DNA of 64,000 bases, from NCBI GenBank assembly GCA_030512295.1, contig JAULSR010000007.1, positions 1,388,501 through 1,452,500 of the forward strand, given 5' to 3'. The stretch comes from Bombardia bombarda. Lineage: Eukaryota > Ascomycota > Sordariomycetes > Sordariales > Lasiosphaeriaceae. The notes under the pieces were generated by a model. That model made no database searches and was not told the DNA's origin. It saw only the letters and a program-made list of their open reading frames with translations. Within the stretch, counting starts at the first letter, position 1; every line of letters begins with the position of its first letter. Of the stretch, positions 1 to 11,053 are shown in pieces. A program made the translations under genes and the position numbers.

Positions 1-2156
1 ACGCCGACGGACCTCTGCCCCGGCGAGCGACGACGCGAAGACGACGAGATGGAAGCGGGGCTTGCCTGCGAAGAGGTCGTAGAGGTAGCCCGTTGCGTTG
101 GTGGAGAGGCAGACACGTGGGTTGGGCGCGCGGACGCCGTTGTGGACGTTTAAGGGCGGGCGTGTGTCTTTGGACAATTCGTCGTCCGCCGGCGCGAGGA
201 CAGAGGGGTTATACGCGCAGTCCACTCCTAGGAGAAACTGGCCGTGGGCTTGGAAGAAGCTCTTGACGAACCCCATGCCCTCTTCCTGCGGCGTTTTGGG
301 TGTGCTGCCGTTTGTCTTCTCTGTCTGTTCGGGAGGAGCATCGCTGCTGCTCACAGGCACGACGCGGCTGTCGGAGGCGTGGTTATCCGCATTGAGCGCG
401 TCGAGATCCCGCAGGTTGGGCACGGGCATGTGCGAGCCGGTGATGAAGCGGAGATAGGTGCCCGAGACCTCGATGATGCGCACCGCGTGCCCGCGGCGCT
501 CCATGCCGTAGGTCGGCAGGATGGTTTCTGGCTTGGCTTTGTTATGGACGGCGAGGCCGAGCTTCCAGGCGAGGTTGGCCGCGTCCATGATGGAGGCGTT
601 GAGGCCGAACGCACCCATTACGCTGTGGACGTGGCTGGGGGGATGTTAGCGCTGGGCTGGGATGAGCTGATGAATAGGGGATAGGGATGAGACGACTTAC
701 GCTGCATCGCCGACCAGGTGGACGCGCATGTCGGGCGACGAGTAGTAACGCGCAACACGCTCCGAGACTGGGCTGTGTCAGTTGTTGATCTTGTCGCGTC
801 TATGTTTGTTTGACTTACTTTTCCAGATTGCGAACCAACTAAGCGGTGCGGCGAACTTGAGCTTGTACGGAGCAAAGATCTTGTTGGCTTGTTCAAGCAC
901 TTCCTCTGGCGTGATGGTGTCGATCTCGACTCTTCCACCAGATTCGGCGAAGGATGCATCTTTCGCTTGTCTCGATGTCGCAATTGGGCCCGTATGGGAT
1001 GTGTCTAGCTGCGTGTATAGTCTTGTGATCCATCAGTGTATGGCTTCTGAGACCTAAAAATACGCGCTGCTGTACTGACCTAATGTACCCATCTTCTCTA
1101 GGGATAATCACACAACCACCATGCTTGGAGCTGATGACAGACCCAAACACCCACGCGTGTGGGTAGTCAGACTCAAAGATGCAGTCCATAATTCCCCAGT
1201 ATATATCCGTGCTGACGCCATCGAATGGGATATTCAGGCCTTTACGGACAGTGCTAGCTGCACCATCACAGCCGACGATGAACTTTGCCCTGACAGTGCT
1301 GTCCTTCCCTGTGCGCTCATTGCGAATGGTGGCGCTCACAGGGTGATCACCAGCGTCTTCGCCGGTGCTCACTGTATAATTCGGAAGAAGAACGCTGCTG
1401 CGCTCGACCAAAGCCTTGTGGCGAGCCAGATCTCGAATGTATATGCGCTCGATCTGGCCCTGTGTGATGATATGCAGGCCCCGGTATCGCGAGTCGGATT
1501 GATGTGAACGACCAAACAAAAGCTTCTCCCCATTCAGGTAAATGGCTGTTCGTTCAATCAGGGGCCCTTCTTCGGCCACCTCTGACGCGAGACCCCATGT
1601 GGCCACTGTTTCTAGGAAGCGTGGCTGGACACCGTCTGCTCGGCCCGCTATTAAGGGACTATCGGCCTTGTCTGCAGAAATGCTTTGGTCAGGACATCCG
1701 TGTCTTCTGCTTTCAGATTTTGAAGTTTCTCACCAATGATGCGAAACGAAACTCTTTGTCTAGCAAGACTAACAGCCATCTCCAGCCCGCTCGGCCCAGC
1801 TGCACGCGAAATGTTAGCAGACAATGCACAGAGGTTGGCAAGCTTTCAGGGCAGTCACCTCCAACAATCAAGACATCTACCTCCTCCACAGGTTTCCACC
1901 AAGACGGTGTGCCGTGGGGATTGTTCGTGCCATCGAACAAGGTCGGCCATGTCCGGATGACATTGATCCCTCGACTATTGTGGGCTGAAGAAGTCACTAG
2001 CTCTTTTGATGGCGGTGCCAAAAATGCGTCCGGATCATCATCATCGGCTTCACTTTGCTCGCCGTCGTCGCTTTTCCAAAGCCATGGCGCCTCTGTCTTT
2101 GTTGCTGGCTGCCGGAAGCCATTCTCCCATGTGGACGGTGGAATCGAAGTGGCCAT
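1..2156 (-). CDS. FAD-dependent aromatic monooxygenase (phenol 2-monooxygenase type), 3' end missing
   Basis: Likely NADPH- and FAD-dependent hydroxylation of a phenolic ring. Visible in order: a FAD-binding glycine motif spliced as GAGPSGLEMA; the segment DKADSPLIAGRADGVQPRF typical of phenol hydroxylase-like enzymes; the DG motif GCDGAASTVRKG; the second FAD motif VHLVGDAAHVHS. The start of the C-terminal thioredoxin-like domain (GKPRFHLVVFASS) is cut by the window edge. Five introns are placed at 1800-1858, 1672-1733, 1022-1079, 768-818 and 635-700; each restores frame and motif continuity. The start ATG (2154-2156) opens the first exon with the family's usual N-terminal lead before the Rossmann fold. 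It is divergent from the O-methyltransferase across 458 bp, so the two are probably co-regulated. Inferred role: ring hydroxylation of the polyketide aldehyde or acid made by the PKS downstream. Family is secure; substrate is not. Confidence 0.88.
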
Positions 2157-2614
2157 AGCTAACAGAGCGGTTTGAGTGCGAATACCTTACCTTGGCAGGC
2201 GAGACGTACACAGCCCTCACGACGCGTCTAGGTGCTGGTCGAAACGTGTTTTATGTCCTGCAACAGAGGCGCATAAAGCTCGGGGTCTATGGACCCGAGA
2301 GAGTGGCTGTAGCGTGAATTTGTCGAGTTCTACGCCGCAATACTCCGGTCCATTCTGCTTCCTAACCCCGCTGGACCGGAACTACTTCACTATCAGTTCA
2401 TGATTGACTCCGAAGGGGCCGCGCGAGGCACCGCCGCATCTTGTCATTTATTGGAGTTAGCGAACTGGCTGTGGCTGTTGAACGGGTCTTAATGCTACGG
2501 CCGTGGAGTCAGTTGGCTATATTTACCCAGACATCCTGGAGCCGTGCAATCATGCATCACCATTAACGTGAAAGACACAAACGTCAGCACTAATCCCCAA
2601 AACGAACTGACACC
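2157..2614. promoter_or_regulatory. Shared divergent promoter of monooxygenase and O-methyltransferase
   Basis: 458 bp between two head-to-head cluster genes with no coding potential of its own. A TATA-like stretch (ctatatttac, about 2518-2527) lies roughly 90 bp before the methyltransferase ATG. No regulator site was identified with confidence. Confidence 0.5.
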
Positions 2615-4416
2615 ATGGTATCTCAGGAACTTGACGAAACTTCTCGTACGCTGCTGCAACTAGGTGGCCTAATTCAAACCTCCATCGCCAACTATGTTGC
2701 CTACAGACACGCTAAGCCCGAGCAAGTCGAGGGCACACTGCCATCTAAGCCGTTGTTTGACGCCCAGCGCGCCCTGCTAGCAGCTTCGGGTTTGTTGACA
2801 GAGCTAGTCAGCGAACCGCAGAACCGGCTGCTGGAGGTTTCTTCACAGTACTTTGAGGCTCGTGCATTGCATGTTGTGGCGGACAAACAGATACCCGACA
2901 TCCTCGCAAAGCATGAGAACGGGCTTGATGTCAAGACACTGGCGGCTGAAGTCGGGATTGAGTCTCGGAAGCTGGGTAGGTTGAACTCAGTCCAATCAGT
3001 GATATGTCATGACTTCAAATACTCAGCTAACGCGGTAAACCGTGTGTCCAGCCCGTTTAATGCGCTGCCTCTGCTCCATCCACCTTTTCAAAGAAACCGC
3101 ACCTGACGTATTTGCCAACAACGCGATCACTGCCTCCCTGGTCGATAATGAGCCTTTGCGCTCGTACATCCTCCTCTTGTTAGTACCTCCCTCCAATCAT
3201 TCGTGGGAATTATTTCCAGATCTGACAAATCCATCTATAGCGCCCTCGACCTCTACTCCAGCTCCGATTACCTTCCCCGCTATCTGAGCGACCCCGTGAA
3301 GGGGCAGTCTTACGACGTCGATGTTACCCCATGGCAAGGTGCCGTGGGCACCACCAAGCCACGCTGGGACTGGCTCGAAGAGAAGGTAAAAGTCAGCGAC
3401 CTAGTTGAGGGACGAAATGGGTCAGATGGCGGCGCCAGCGCGTACCCCGGCCCATATGGGACTGCACTTGAGAAGGCGGTTGCTGCTGCTATCCTAGAGA
3501 AGACCAATGGGAAGGTTAATGGCGATGCAGATGGCGAGTCACTCGTATCGCGACCGGAGCACTCGATCTTTGGATTGGCGATGCTTGGTGGTGGGAGGGT
3601 TTATGGGCAGGCGCAGCTTTATGGTGCGTTTTGGTCGTCGCACGTTGTTCTTGAACATATTACTGACCCGAGCTAGACTTCCCATGGGCATCCCTCGGTT
3701 CGGCGACTATTGTTGACATTGGCGGTGGAGTCGGTATGTGCCCCCTTTCTTGGTCTAGTTCTAACAGCTATCGCTGACAACAATGTTTCCCATATAGGCT
3801 CATTCTGCCTCTCCCTCTCTCACCTCTACCCGGATCTCCAATTCGTAGTCCAAGACCGCGCCCCTGTCCTCAGGCAAGCCGAGACCCAGGTCTGGCCCAA
3901 GGAACACCCAGCTGCTCTGGAGGCGGGCCGCGTACGCTTCGTCCCCCACGACATGTTTGGACCGCAGCCCATCAAGAACGCCGAAGTCTACTGGTTGCGG
4001 TACATTATGCACGACTGGTCGGATGATTACTGCATTACTATCTTGTCGGCCATCAAGTCGGCCATGGGGCCTCGCAGTCGCATTTTGATCTGGTATGTCC
4101 TCATCTCTCCCAAGACTCTACTGTAGCTTAACTAATGGGGATGATGTGCCGCAGCGACCAAGTCATGAACACAACGCTGGGCTCACCAGAGCTACCGCCT
4201 GCTCCCGCGCCGCTGCCCGCCAATTGGGGCTACTACACCCGCTACTCGCACCAGCGTGACTTGTGTATGCTGTCCATCATTAATGGCATTGAGAGGAAGC
4301 CGTCTGAGTTTGAGGATATTATCCAGCGGGCGGGGCTCAAGTTACGCAAGATCTGGGACTGTAGAAGTCAGGTTGGGCTGGTGGAGGTTGTGTTGCCTGA
4401 CTCGGAGCTGGCCTGA
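2615..4416 (+). CDS. SAM-dependent O-methyltransferase (sterigmatocystin StcP/COMT-like family)
   Basis: Transfers a methyl group from SAM to a hydroxyl, most likely a phenol made in this cluster. Exons 2615-2975, 3052-3178, 3220-3623, 3677-3733, 3798-4092 and 4155-4416 join in frame to 501 residues. The N-terminal dimerisation/winged-helix part contains RKLARLMRCLCSIHLFKE. Next come the SAM motif I VDIGGGVGSF, the acidic segment QDRAPVL, and YIMHDWSDDYC, which carries the His-Asp pair used as catalytic base in this family. The C-terminal substrate-binding region follows. Intron 2 is only 41 bp (3179-3219) but gives the expected residue. The gene diverges from the FAD monooxygenase. Length fits fungal members, which carry extra linker sequence compared with plant COMT. 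The linker at about residues 165-225, before the SAM motif, is rich in Gly/Asp and variable. Confidence 0.9.
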
Positions 4417-5129
4417 TGGGTAGCGGTGGGAGTCAGTGTTGGTACAGTAATTACCCAGTATTTTGGGTTGTTTGGATAATATCGGTTACATGATGATATT
4501 GATTTCCATGAGATGTTGCGTCACTTTAGTAGGGAAAGCTTTCACATATATGATCATGGTCTTTCAGTACAATGGTTGCCGATCTTCCTTGAAGCATAAC
4601 ATGAAAGGAATGTATTGGACTAGCAACTCAGGACTCAAAAACTTAACTACAGCAAAGATCTTTCCATTTCACGTTTACAACCTCATCCCATACCACCGCC
4701 AGTTTCTATCTAAGAATGACATCTCTTTATCTATAACAATGAGTCTTATTTCTGGTCTCATCCGCCTTATGCTATGTGAGTAGCCTAACAGCTCTAACGC
4801 AGCATTGCAACCAACCACCACGATCCTCTGTCTTTGAAGTCAGTCAACAAAGCTCACAGTAATATTCACCCCTCGCATATCTGCATTTCCCGCTTCAGTG
4901 TGTCCTATCCTCTCCATAAATCATATCGTCATCTCATCATGAGCTGTCTTTCTCTTTCCATCCCCTCGCAATCCTTTCCATAACGACAGTCCACAATCCC
5001 AGCAACACCACACTGTTTCCGAGAGCAGAATACATGTTCCCCTCGAGACCTCCTCTACCAGACGAAACGATCCAAACCAAAATCCCACATGTTCATGACC
5101 CATGTCTCACACCCCATCGTCCAAACCCT
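4417..5129. other. Intergenic, convergent 3' ends
   Basis: About 0.7 kb between the methyltransferase stop and the stop of the Myb gene on the opposite strand. I see only short AT-rich and pyrimidine-rich stretches and no gene or RNA. Confidence 0.6.
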
Positions 5130-6968
5130 CTACATAGTAATCTGCATCTTCACCTTGCCCTTAATCGGCTTCGTCACCCCCAGCAGATAATTGAGCGTAT
5201 CCCTGTCGCAATTTTCCACCGCAATGCACACGGTAAACAACTCGGCCTGCTTCATCGGCCCTGCCCCCTGACAACTGGCATTCCCAGCAGAGATATCCAC
5301 ATTCGCCCCCGCCCCCGGCAGATCAGCCGGCAACGACAACGCGTCTCCTAGCAGCGAACTAGGATGCGACATGGGCGAGAGCAGGCCCGTCTCGTACTGG
5401 ACTTTTGTGTCGATGCAGCCTGGTCCGCGAGGGGTGGATGTACCGCCACCACCGCTGCTGTTGGTATTGGATGAGGAAAATGGGGTGCCGAGGAAGTGCG
5501 GGAAGGACAGGTTGCTCATCTCGTCCCAGGGGAAGATGGTGGGCATGTCGTAGGATATGGAGCCGGAGCGGGGGGTGACGGATTCGAGGAAATCCATGGC
5601 GGGTATTCGGTTCTGGGTGTGGCGGTTGTCTGGGCTGAGATCTGTGAGATGATGGAGGGAGCCGGAGTCGTCCAGGGACGACTGGAAGGCGGTGGAGGTC
5701 TCGGTGATCCAGTCGGGTTGTTGGGGTTCTTGGTTGGTATGGTGTTGTTGCTGCTGGTGGTGATGTGTGGCTACCTCGATGCTGTTGTAGATGATCTCGC
5801 TGTGTATACTGCTGTGGTCGCCCTCTTCGCTGTCTGTGGTTATGCCGCTGTCGTCGGAGGCGTCGTCTTCGAGCTCGACGTCGATGTTTGTGTCGCTGGA
5901 GCCGAGGCGGCGAATGAGGATGGTGTAGCTGTGGGTATATGTGTGTCAGCCAGTATTCACTATGGAATGTAAGGTTTACAGTGGTGATAAGGGTGGAGAA
6001 GGGGGTCTCTGCTGTGCATTGCAAATAGTGTCTTACCGGTTCTTTAGATCGATTCTAGACCGTGTGGGGTAGTGGCGATGTTGGATTGATTTCCACTTTC
6101 TGCCCTGCTCTGCCACGAGTCCCAGTAAGAGTTTGTCCTGTATGACTTGGTTGTTAGAGACTGATGTATCACGCTGGCTGGGCATTGGGATGACAACAAG
6201 TGGGACACTATGAGTAGTGGGACTGGGGTAGACTAAAGAGACGGGGACTTGCCTCGTCGGGCGTCCACTCCCTATGCTTTAGCCTGGGATCTAAGCCGTA
6301 CTGCCACCGCTTGGCACACTCTACATGTATGTGTATTCAAGTCAGCATATCTGCATGACAGTCATAAGAGTAAGATTAGGTAGTCTAAAGTGGCAGGGGC
6401 AGAGGCAGCCGAGGGCGAGTAAAATGGCTTAAGGATGAGCAGGTATGTTGAATAGCGCTTGACCTACGATCTGGACTGCGGAAGCCGACTTCGTTTGCAA
6501 TCAACGGCCACCTAGGACAATGGACAGAACATGTTAGCAAGATGTGGATCAGGGTGGGCGCTACACTGTTGCCCCCAACCTGGTATGGTTCATTCCCAGT
6601 GTCCCTTTGAGAGTTTGCAGGGGTGAGACAGGGGGAGGTACCGTAGACCATGCTTTTCGACGGCATCTTGCAACCGCCGGTCTTCTTCCGAGTCCCACAG
6701 GCCTTTCTTCAAGCCACCGCACACCTTGTTGACCCACCTCTTGCGGCAATCTTTATTTGTTCGTCCTGGTAACCTGGTTGCTATGCGATGCCAGTCGCGT
6801 GCGCTGCCCGATGCCGCTGCAGTATGACACGAGGGTGTTGTCAGCCACCATTGTTTTGCCCATACACGATTGTGTGAATTCCGCACATTGTTTCATGGCC
6901 TCATCGTAAAGAATGGCATCCTCCCCCTCTGTCCATCGCCGGCGCCCTCGTTGTCGTTTGATGTCCAT
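5130..6968 (-). CDS. Three-repeat Myb-like transcription factor, candidate cluster regulator
   Basis: Exons 6968-6887, 6816-6642, 6511-6468, 6320-6253, 6137-6037 and 5928-5130 give 422 residues. Three consecutive Myb/SANT repeats fill roughly residues 9-160. Repeat 1 has RRWTEGEDA and DWHRIATRLPGRTNKDCRKRW; repeat 2 has GLWDSEEDRRL, RWPLIANEVGFRSPDQC and KRWQYGL; repeat 3 has REWTPDEDKLLLGLV and RKWKSIQHRHYPTRSRIDLKNR. The tryptophan spacing is what defines DNA-binding Myb repeats. The remainder is a low-complexity tail (acidic ELEDDASDDS, His/Gln-rich, Ser/Gly-rich), plausible as an activation region. The intron between 6138 and 6252 starts with GC (GAG|GCAAGT) instead of GT; reading it as GC-AG is the only way to join repeat 3 in frame. 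Its position between tailoring genes and the PKS suggests, but does not prove, pathway control. It resembles fungal Myb regulators in general; I cannot assign a named orthologue. Confidence 0.88.
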
Positions 6969-7248
6969 TCTAGACGCCTAGACGAATTGCTGATTTCGTA
7001 TTCGGTAAAAAAAAATTGAGATTTGTGATTGTATTCAGGTGATGTCATGTGCAATTGCCCTGTGCCCCCGTCGGTGTCATCGAGTAGTCGGCGTGGGGCG
7101 GGGTAATGATGATAGGTGTTGTCAGTTGTAAAAGACAGGCAATGTCGTGGGGCAGCGGCTGGCGGCTCAAGCGAACGTAACAAGCTGTAAACAGGCAGGA
7201 GCGAACCGCGTATTGAGCAGTATGGATCCGCTCTGGATCAGCACAGAC

Positions 7249-7255
7249 TTATATA
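7249..7255 (-). promoter_or_regulatory. TATA-like box upstream of the Myb gene
   Basis: On the minus strand this reads tatataa, about 280 bp before the Myb start codon. It implies a 5' leader of roughly 250 bases if it is the real TATA box. Confidence 0.35.
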
Positions 7256-9683
7256 CGCCCTACCTTAGGTAAGGCATTGGGTGGGCCCCCACTGTGTATA
7301 AACAACACTAGCAGCAGAGGCCAGGCCACCTAGAGACGAATATCGGATTCAATTATTCTGTGAGAGCCCGTTGGCGCTCCTGTCCCAGGCTGCACAACTG
7401 CCCGGTTTTCTTTTTCATAAGTGGATGTGCTACCATGAAACTCAGTCACAAGACCAAATCAGAATGGCGGATTTGTATACGACCAAAGGAAATGAGACAT
7501 TGTAAGCCCCGAGCCTGTTCCAGCAAGCAGCATGCCCATCCAGGGTTTTGCGGTGAGTTTGTTCTGGGCAGCTCTAGATGACAGGATGCCTAATGCAACA
7601 CACCCGGTTATGTTTTCCCCCAACTTCCGCTCCAAGAACAAATGAAGCTTCGCTTCAATCAATCGCCCTGTCAGAGTTCATATACAGTGACGAATAGCTT
7701 GCCCTAAGCACCAACTGAGCACCGTTAGCTGCGAATCCGAGGCAGTGCGACATAGGATTCACACGTAAGTAATGCTGCAGTTGGTTTATTTTGTAGTGAC
7801 AAGGCAGCTTAGAGACCGAGGATTGCATGCAATAGGCACAAGGAGATGTGCAGGATATGGTGGCAACCCATTCGGCCTGAAAGAGAGACTGTTTTGGCCA
7901 CCTTCTAGAAGCGGAAGAGAAGTGCAGAGGCTAGTGGTACTTAATAGCTACATGCATAAACACAGTACTTAGCTAACCATTTCAGGTACCAACTCCGTAT
8001 GGAACGGTAAACAGAAAGTTAAGATGCAGTCTGTGTGGTCATGTATTAATAGGTAAGAGAAGCATCAGAATACAAAACTCAAAAGCGGTGGTAACCAGAG
8101 ATGGGGTAATCAGCTTCGCCAAGTACTTGGCGTGTAGCGCCTTATATGCACTCACAAACTGCAGTGACGTGAAGGATGCGATAAGAGAAGAGGTGATACA
8201 AGACTCGATTCACGCAGATTTACGTCTATTATTACAAAATGTAAAGTTGTAAAGTTGCTACATATTGAAGTTTTGACCCTACCCCCGGCCGGAAGAGCCA
8301 CGCTAACAAACGTTCAGGGGCGAAGTTATCAGTCGCGGTCTACTACAAGCCCGCAAGCAGACCCGATCTGCTCTCGAGCTGTCAGTAATGATACAATAGC
8401 GTATACGTGTGTCCACCTGCGGTGTATGTGCTGTACTGTGCGGATGCGGGGTTAGTCTAATAGGTGGGTTGAGGGGTGGAAAACACGATGCACTACCCCC
8501 GCAATGCTGCAGCCAGGGATCTGGAAGACACTTATTGATAAGGTGGCATACTCTTCATTTTACACCTGTTGCTCAAGCCCAGACTCCTTCTAGACGAATC
8601 CTTCGGACCCCGCGTCCAGGAGGTACCCTTGAAGCAATTCGTGGCTTTTGTTTTTGTTTCTAGGTCTCGTGCATTTTTCTATATTCATAATTATTGTCCA
8701 GGGTCTGAACTAAACCAGGATATTTTGCTGGGGTAAGGTGCGGAGAATTCCATCCCCTAACTCGATCTTTTTAGTGTCAGAACCTTATTGATCTCGCATG
8801 CGCAAGATGGATAGCGTCGGTTGCATTATCCGTTTCAACGATAGGCATAGGGCAAAAGATCTCTAAGGCAAATTTGCAAAGATGTGATCTACCTAAATCT
8901 TATGTTTATTAAATTATCGTAAATTAACAAGTAGGTTTTAATGTCGCCGTACGCTAATATAATCTTAGCATATGTTTGTTAGGTACTAATGTATTACTTT
9001 CTGTTTTAAAGTCGTACAATCTGGCGTAGAAAAGCCCTCATACAATCCAAATCACGTATTTTGAATCACGGTAGCCTCGACAATATGCATCTTGGACCTG
9101 TGCTACAAATATTGGCAATTTATTTATATCTCATAGATATTGCCTTGGCGCATAATATCATTCTTGACGCCATTTGCCTCGGCTACCATGGCATATTGGC
9201 AATGGGTGTCAATCGGATAATTTCTCCCGCGTCTCACCTTGGCATGCATCACTGTCCGGGCTGTGTAGCCGTGTATGGAACCGAGCAGGCGATCGGAAAA
9301 ATAATTGCAGTCCTCATGTAGCCATTTCCCCGCTACCCCATTGTCCCAAAATGATCATTCAAAACCGGGTCCGCATCAAGATGGTCACGATGCCACTTGG
9401 CTACTACTGCTGCAGTCCTATCTGCGTATCTCCACTTTTTATGTCGTTCCCCAGCCCAGAATGGAACGGTAGCGTTTAGAACATGTTGGATCGGTCCCTT
9501 CCTAGTGCGTATCGCCTAGAGCTTGGTATCGTTCTTGGCTCACCTTTCACTTCTCACTGCCCACTGCTGGCCATAGCGAGCGTGGGGTGGGTGGCGGATT
9601 AATGGCGCTTTTCTGAAGGATTCAGAGCTGCCAAAACGAGAATCTTCCCCGCTCTTAAACACAAGATTTCAGGTTATATACAA

Positions 9684-9977
9684 ATGTCTTTAATTCACAT
9701 GGAACATCCATGGCTTTCATTAGAGCTCAACAACAAGTGGAGCTACTATATCGATACAATCCAAGGCCATGTCTCTTGGCTTGATTACCTACAAGAGACG
9801 GGAAGTGAATCCTACACTAATGCGGGAGATTATCTGCTATTGCGAGACGTAGGAATTGTATTGCAGATTGATGGCAAATGGAGTTTCCTCATATTTGACA
9901 AATTTAGACCATTGGAGAAGGTGAGTGAGTTAGATAGAGCCAGACAAAAAAAGGAAATTGTAACTGAATCTGATTGA
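9684..9977 (+). CDS. Hypothetical 97-residue ORF in the gap
   Basis: An uninterrupted ORF rich in Trp and aromatic residues (for example HPWLSLELNNKWSYY and LQIDGKWSFLIFDKF). I do not recognise it. It has no signal peptide, membrane segment or known motif and sits alone in AT-rich, stop-rich DNA. It may be a small gene, an exon of a decayed gene, or chance. Confidence 0.2.
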   Translation: MSLIHMEHPWLSLELNNKWSYYIDTIQGHVSWLDYLQETGSESYTNAGDYLLLRDVGIVLQIDGKWSFLIFDKFRPLEKVSELDRARQKKEIVTESD

Positions 9978-11053
9978 GTGTGTGGTGCCATGGCTTGTTG
10001 TCCCCTGCATCGTAGCGAAAATATCTAAACTTAATGATAATTCTAGACATACTAAACTTATCACGGGGAGGACAGTAGGCGACTATGCAGCTGATTTTAG
10101 CACAATATTATCTGATTTGCTTTATTTGTTAGTCACAAAGAACAGCACGCCTAGGAATCAGAGTGTGGCGATCTTAGCTGGAACCTGACAGACATGTTTG
10201 TCGTCAGCGTAAATCTTCACCGCCCCTTAGCGCTGATAACACTCATGGAAAACTAATAGGGGTATCAGAATTTGAGCCTCCAGGGCAACAATCTTCAGAG
10301 TTAGATTATGTGGTCTGTACTAACAGGAGTGGATGCGCGCTTTATTAGTGCTCCTATGGCGCTAAAAATTGGAAGGGTCGTGAGCAACAGCGTCACCTGG
10401 CATTTACCTTAGTTCTGACCAGTTGGGGAGAAGCAAAATTTCTATTCGTAAACGTCAGTCAGTTTTTAGGGTATCATGGGTTGGCTGCAGTAATAAACAT
10501 CTTGACGCTTGTTCTATTGCTTTGGATGCAATCAATTTGTCGGCTTCTGGGTTGTAACGCTCGTGTTGTACAGAGTACTAGACCTAGACTAATAGCCTGG
10601 CCCTTACAACGCAAAACAAGGTTAGATATCAATGATGGGTTAGGGTCATAGCCCCAGCGAATTCGTAGAGACTCCACGAGCAGACGAAAATGCGTCATGA
10701 TGAACAACTTCTTCACGCTACATCTATCTATTTCTAATCGATATAATAAAATCTAGACTTTTTTTTTTTTTCAGCAATAACTTGAATAAAAACGCAGGAG
10801 ATAATTAAATTCTTGGGACATTATTTTGGGTTATCGGGTAATGTCGAAATGGTTCGCTCCTTCCTGGGTTGCTTCGTTCTTGTCACATGAGGCAGAGAAC
10901 TTTCGAGGCTAATAGATCTTTTCGCATTCTCTCAATCTGCCGAACTCGACAGATCAGGCACTCTTTGCTCCTACGAGTGCTGCCGCCCTGATTTCCAAAT
11001 CTAGATAAAACACACCACGACACCTGCTCCATTACGAGAGGAAGAGACCATCC

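Larger units (their letters stand above)
6969..11053. other. Gene-poor gap inside the biosynthetic cluster
   Basis: About 4 kb between the Myb gene and the PKS stop with no recognisable gene. It contains locally AT-rich tracts (about 8860-9010 and 10735-10830, the latter with a run of 13 T) and many stops in all frames. The first few hundred bases are the Myb promoter. This looks like decayed sequence, possibly an old transposon or lost cluster genes, but I found no transposase motif or terminal repeats. Confidence 0.5.

Noticed and set aside
8860..9010. AT-rich tract as a centromere or origin
   Set aside because: Far too short, and without any supporting repeat structure.
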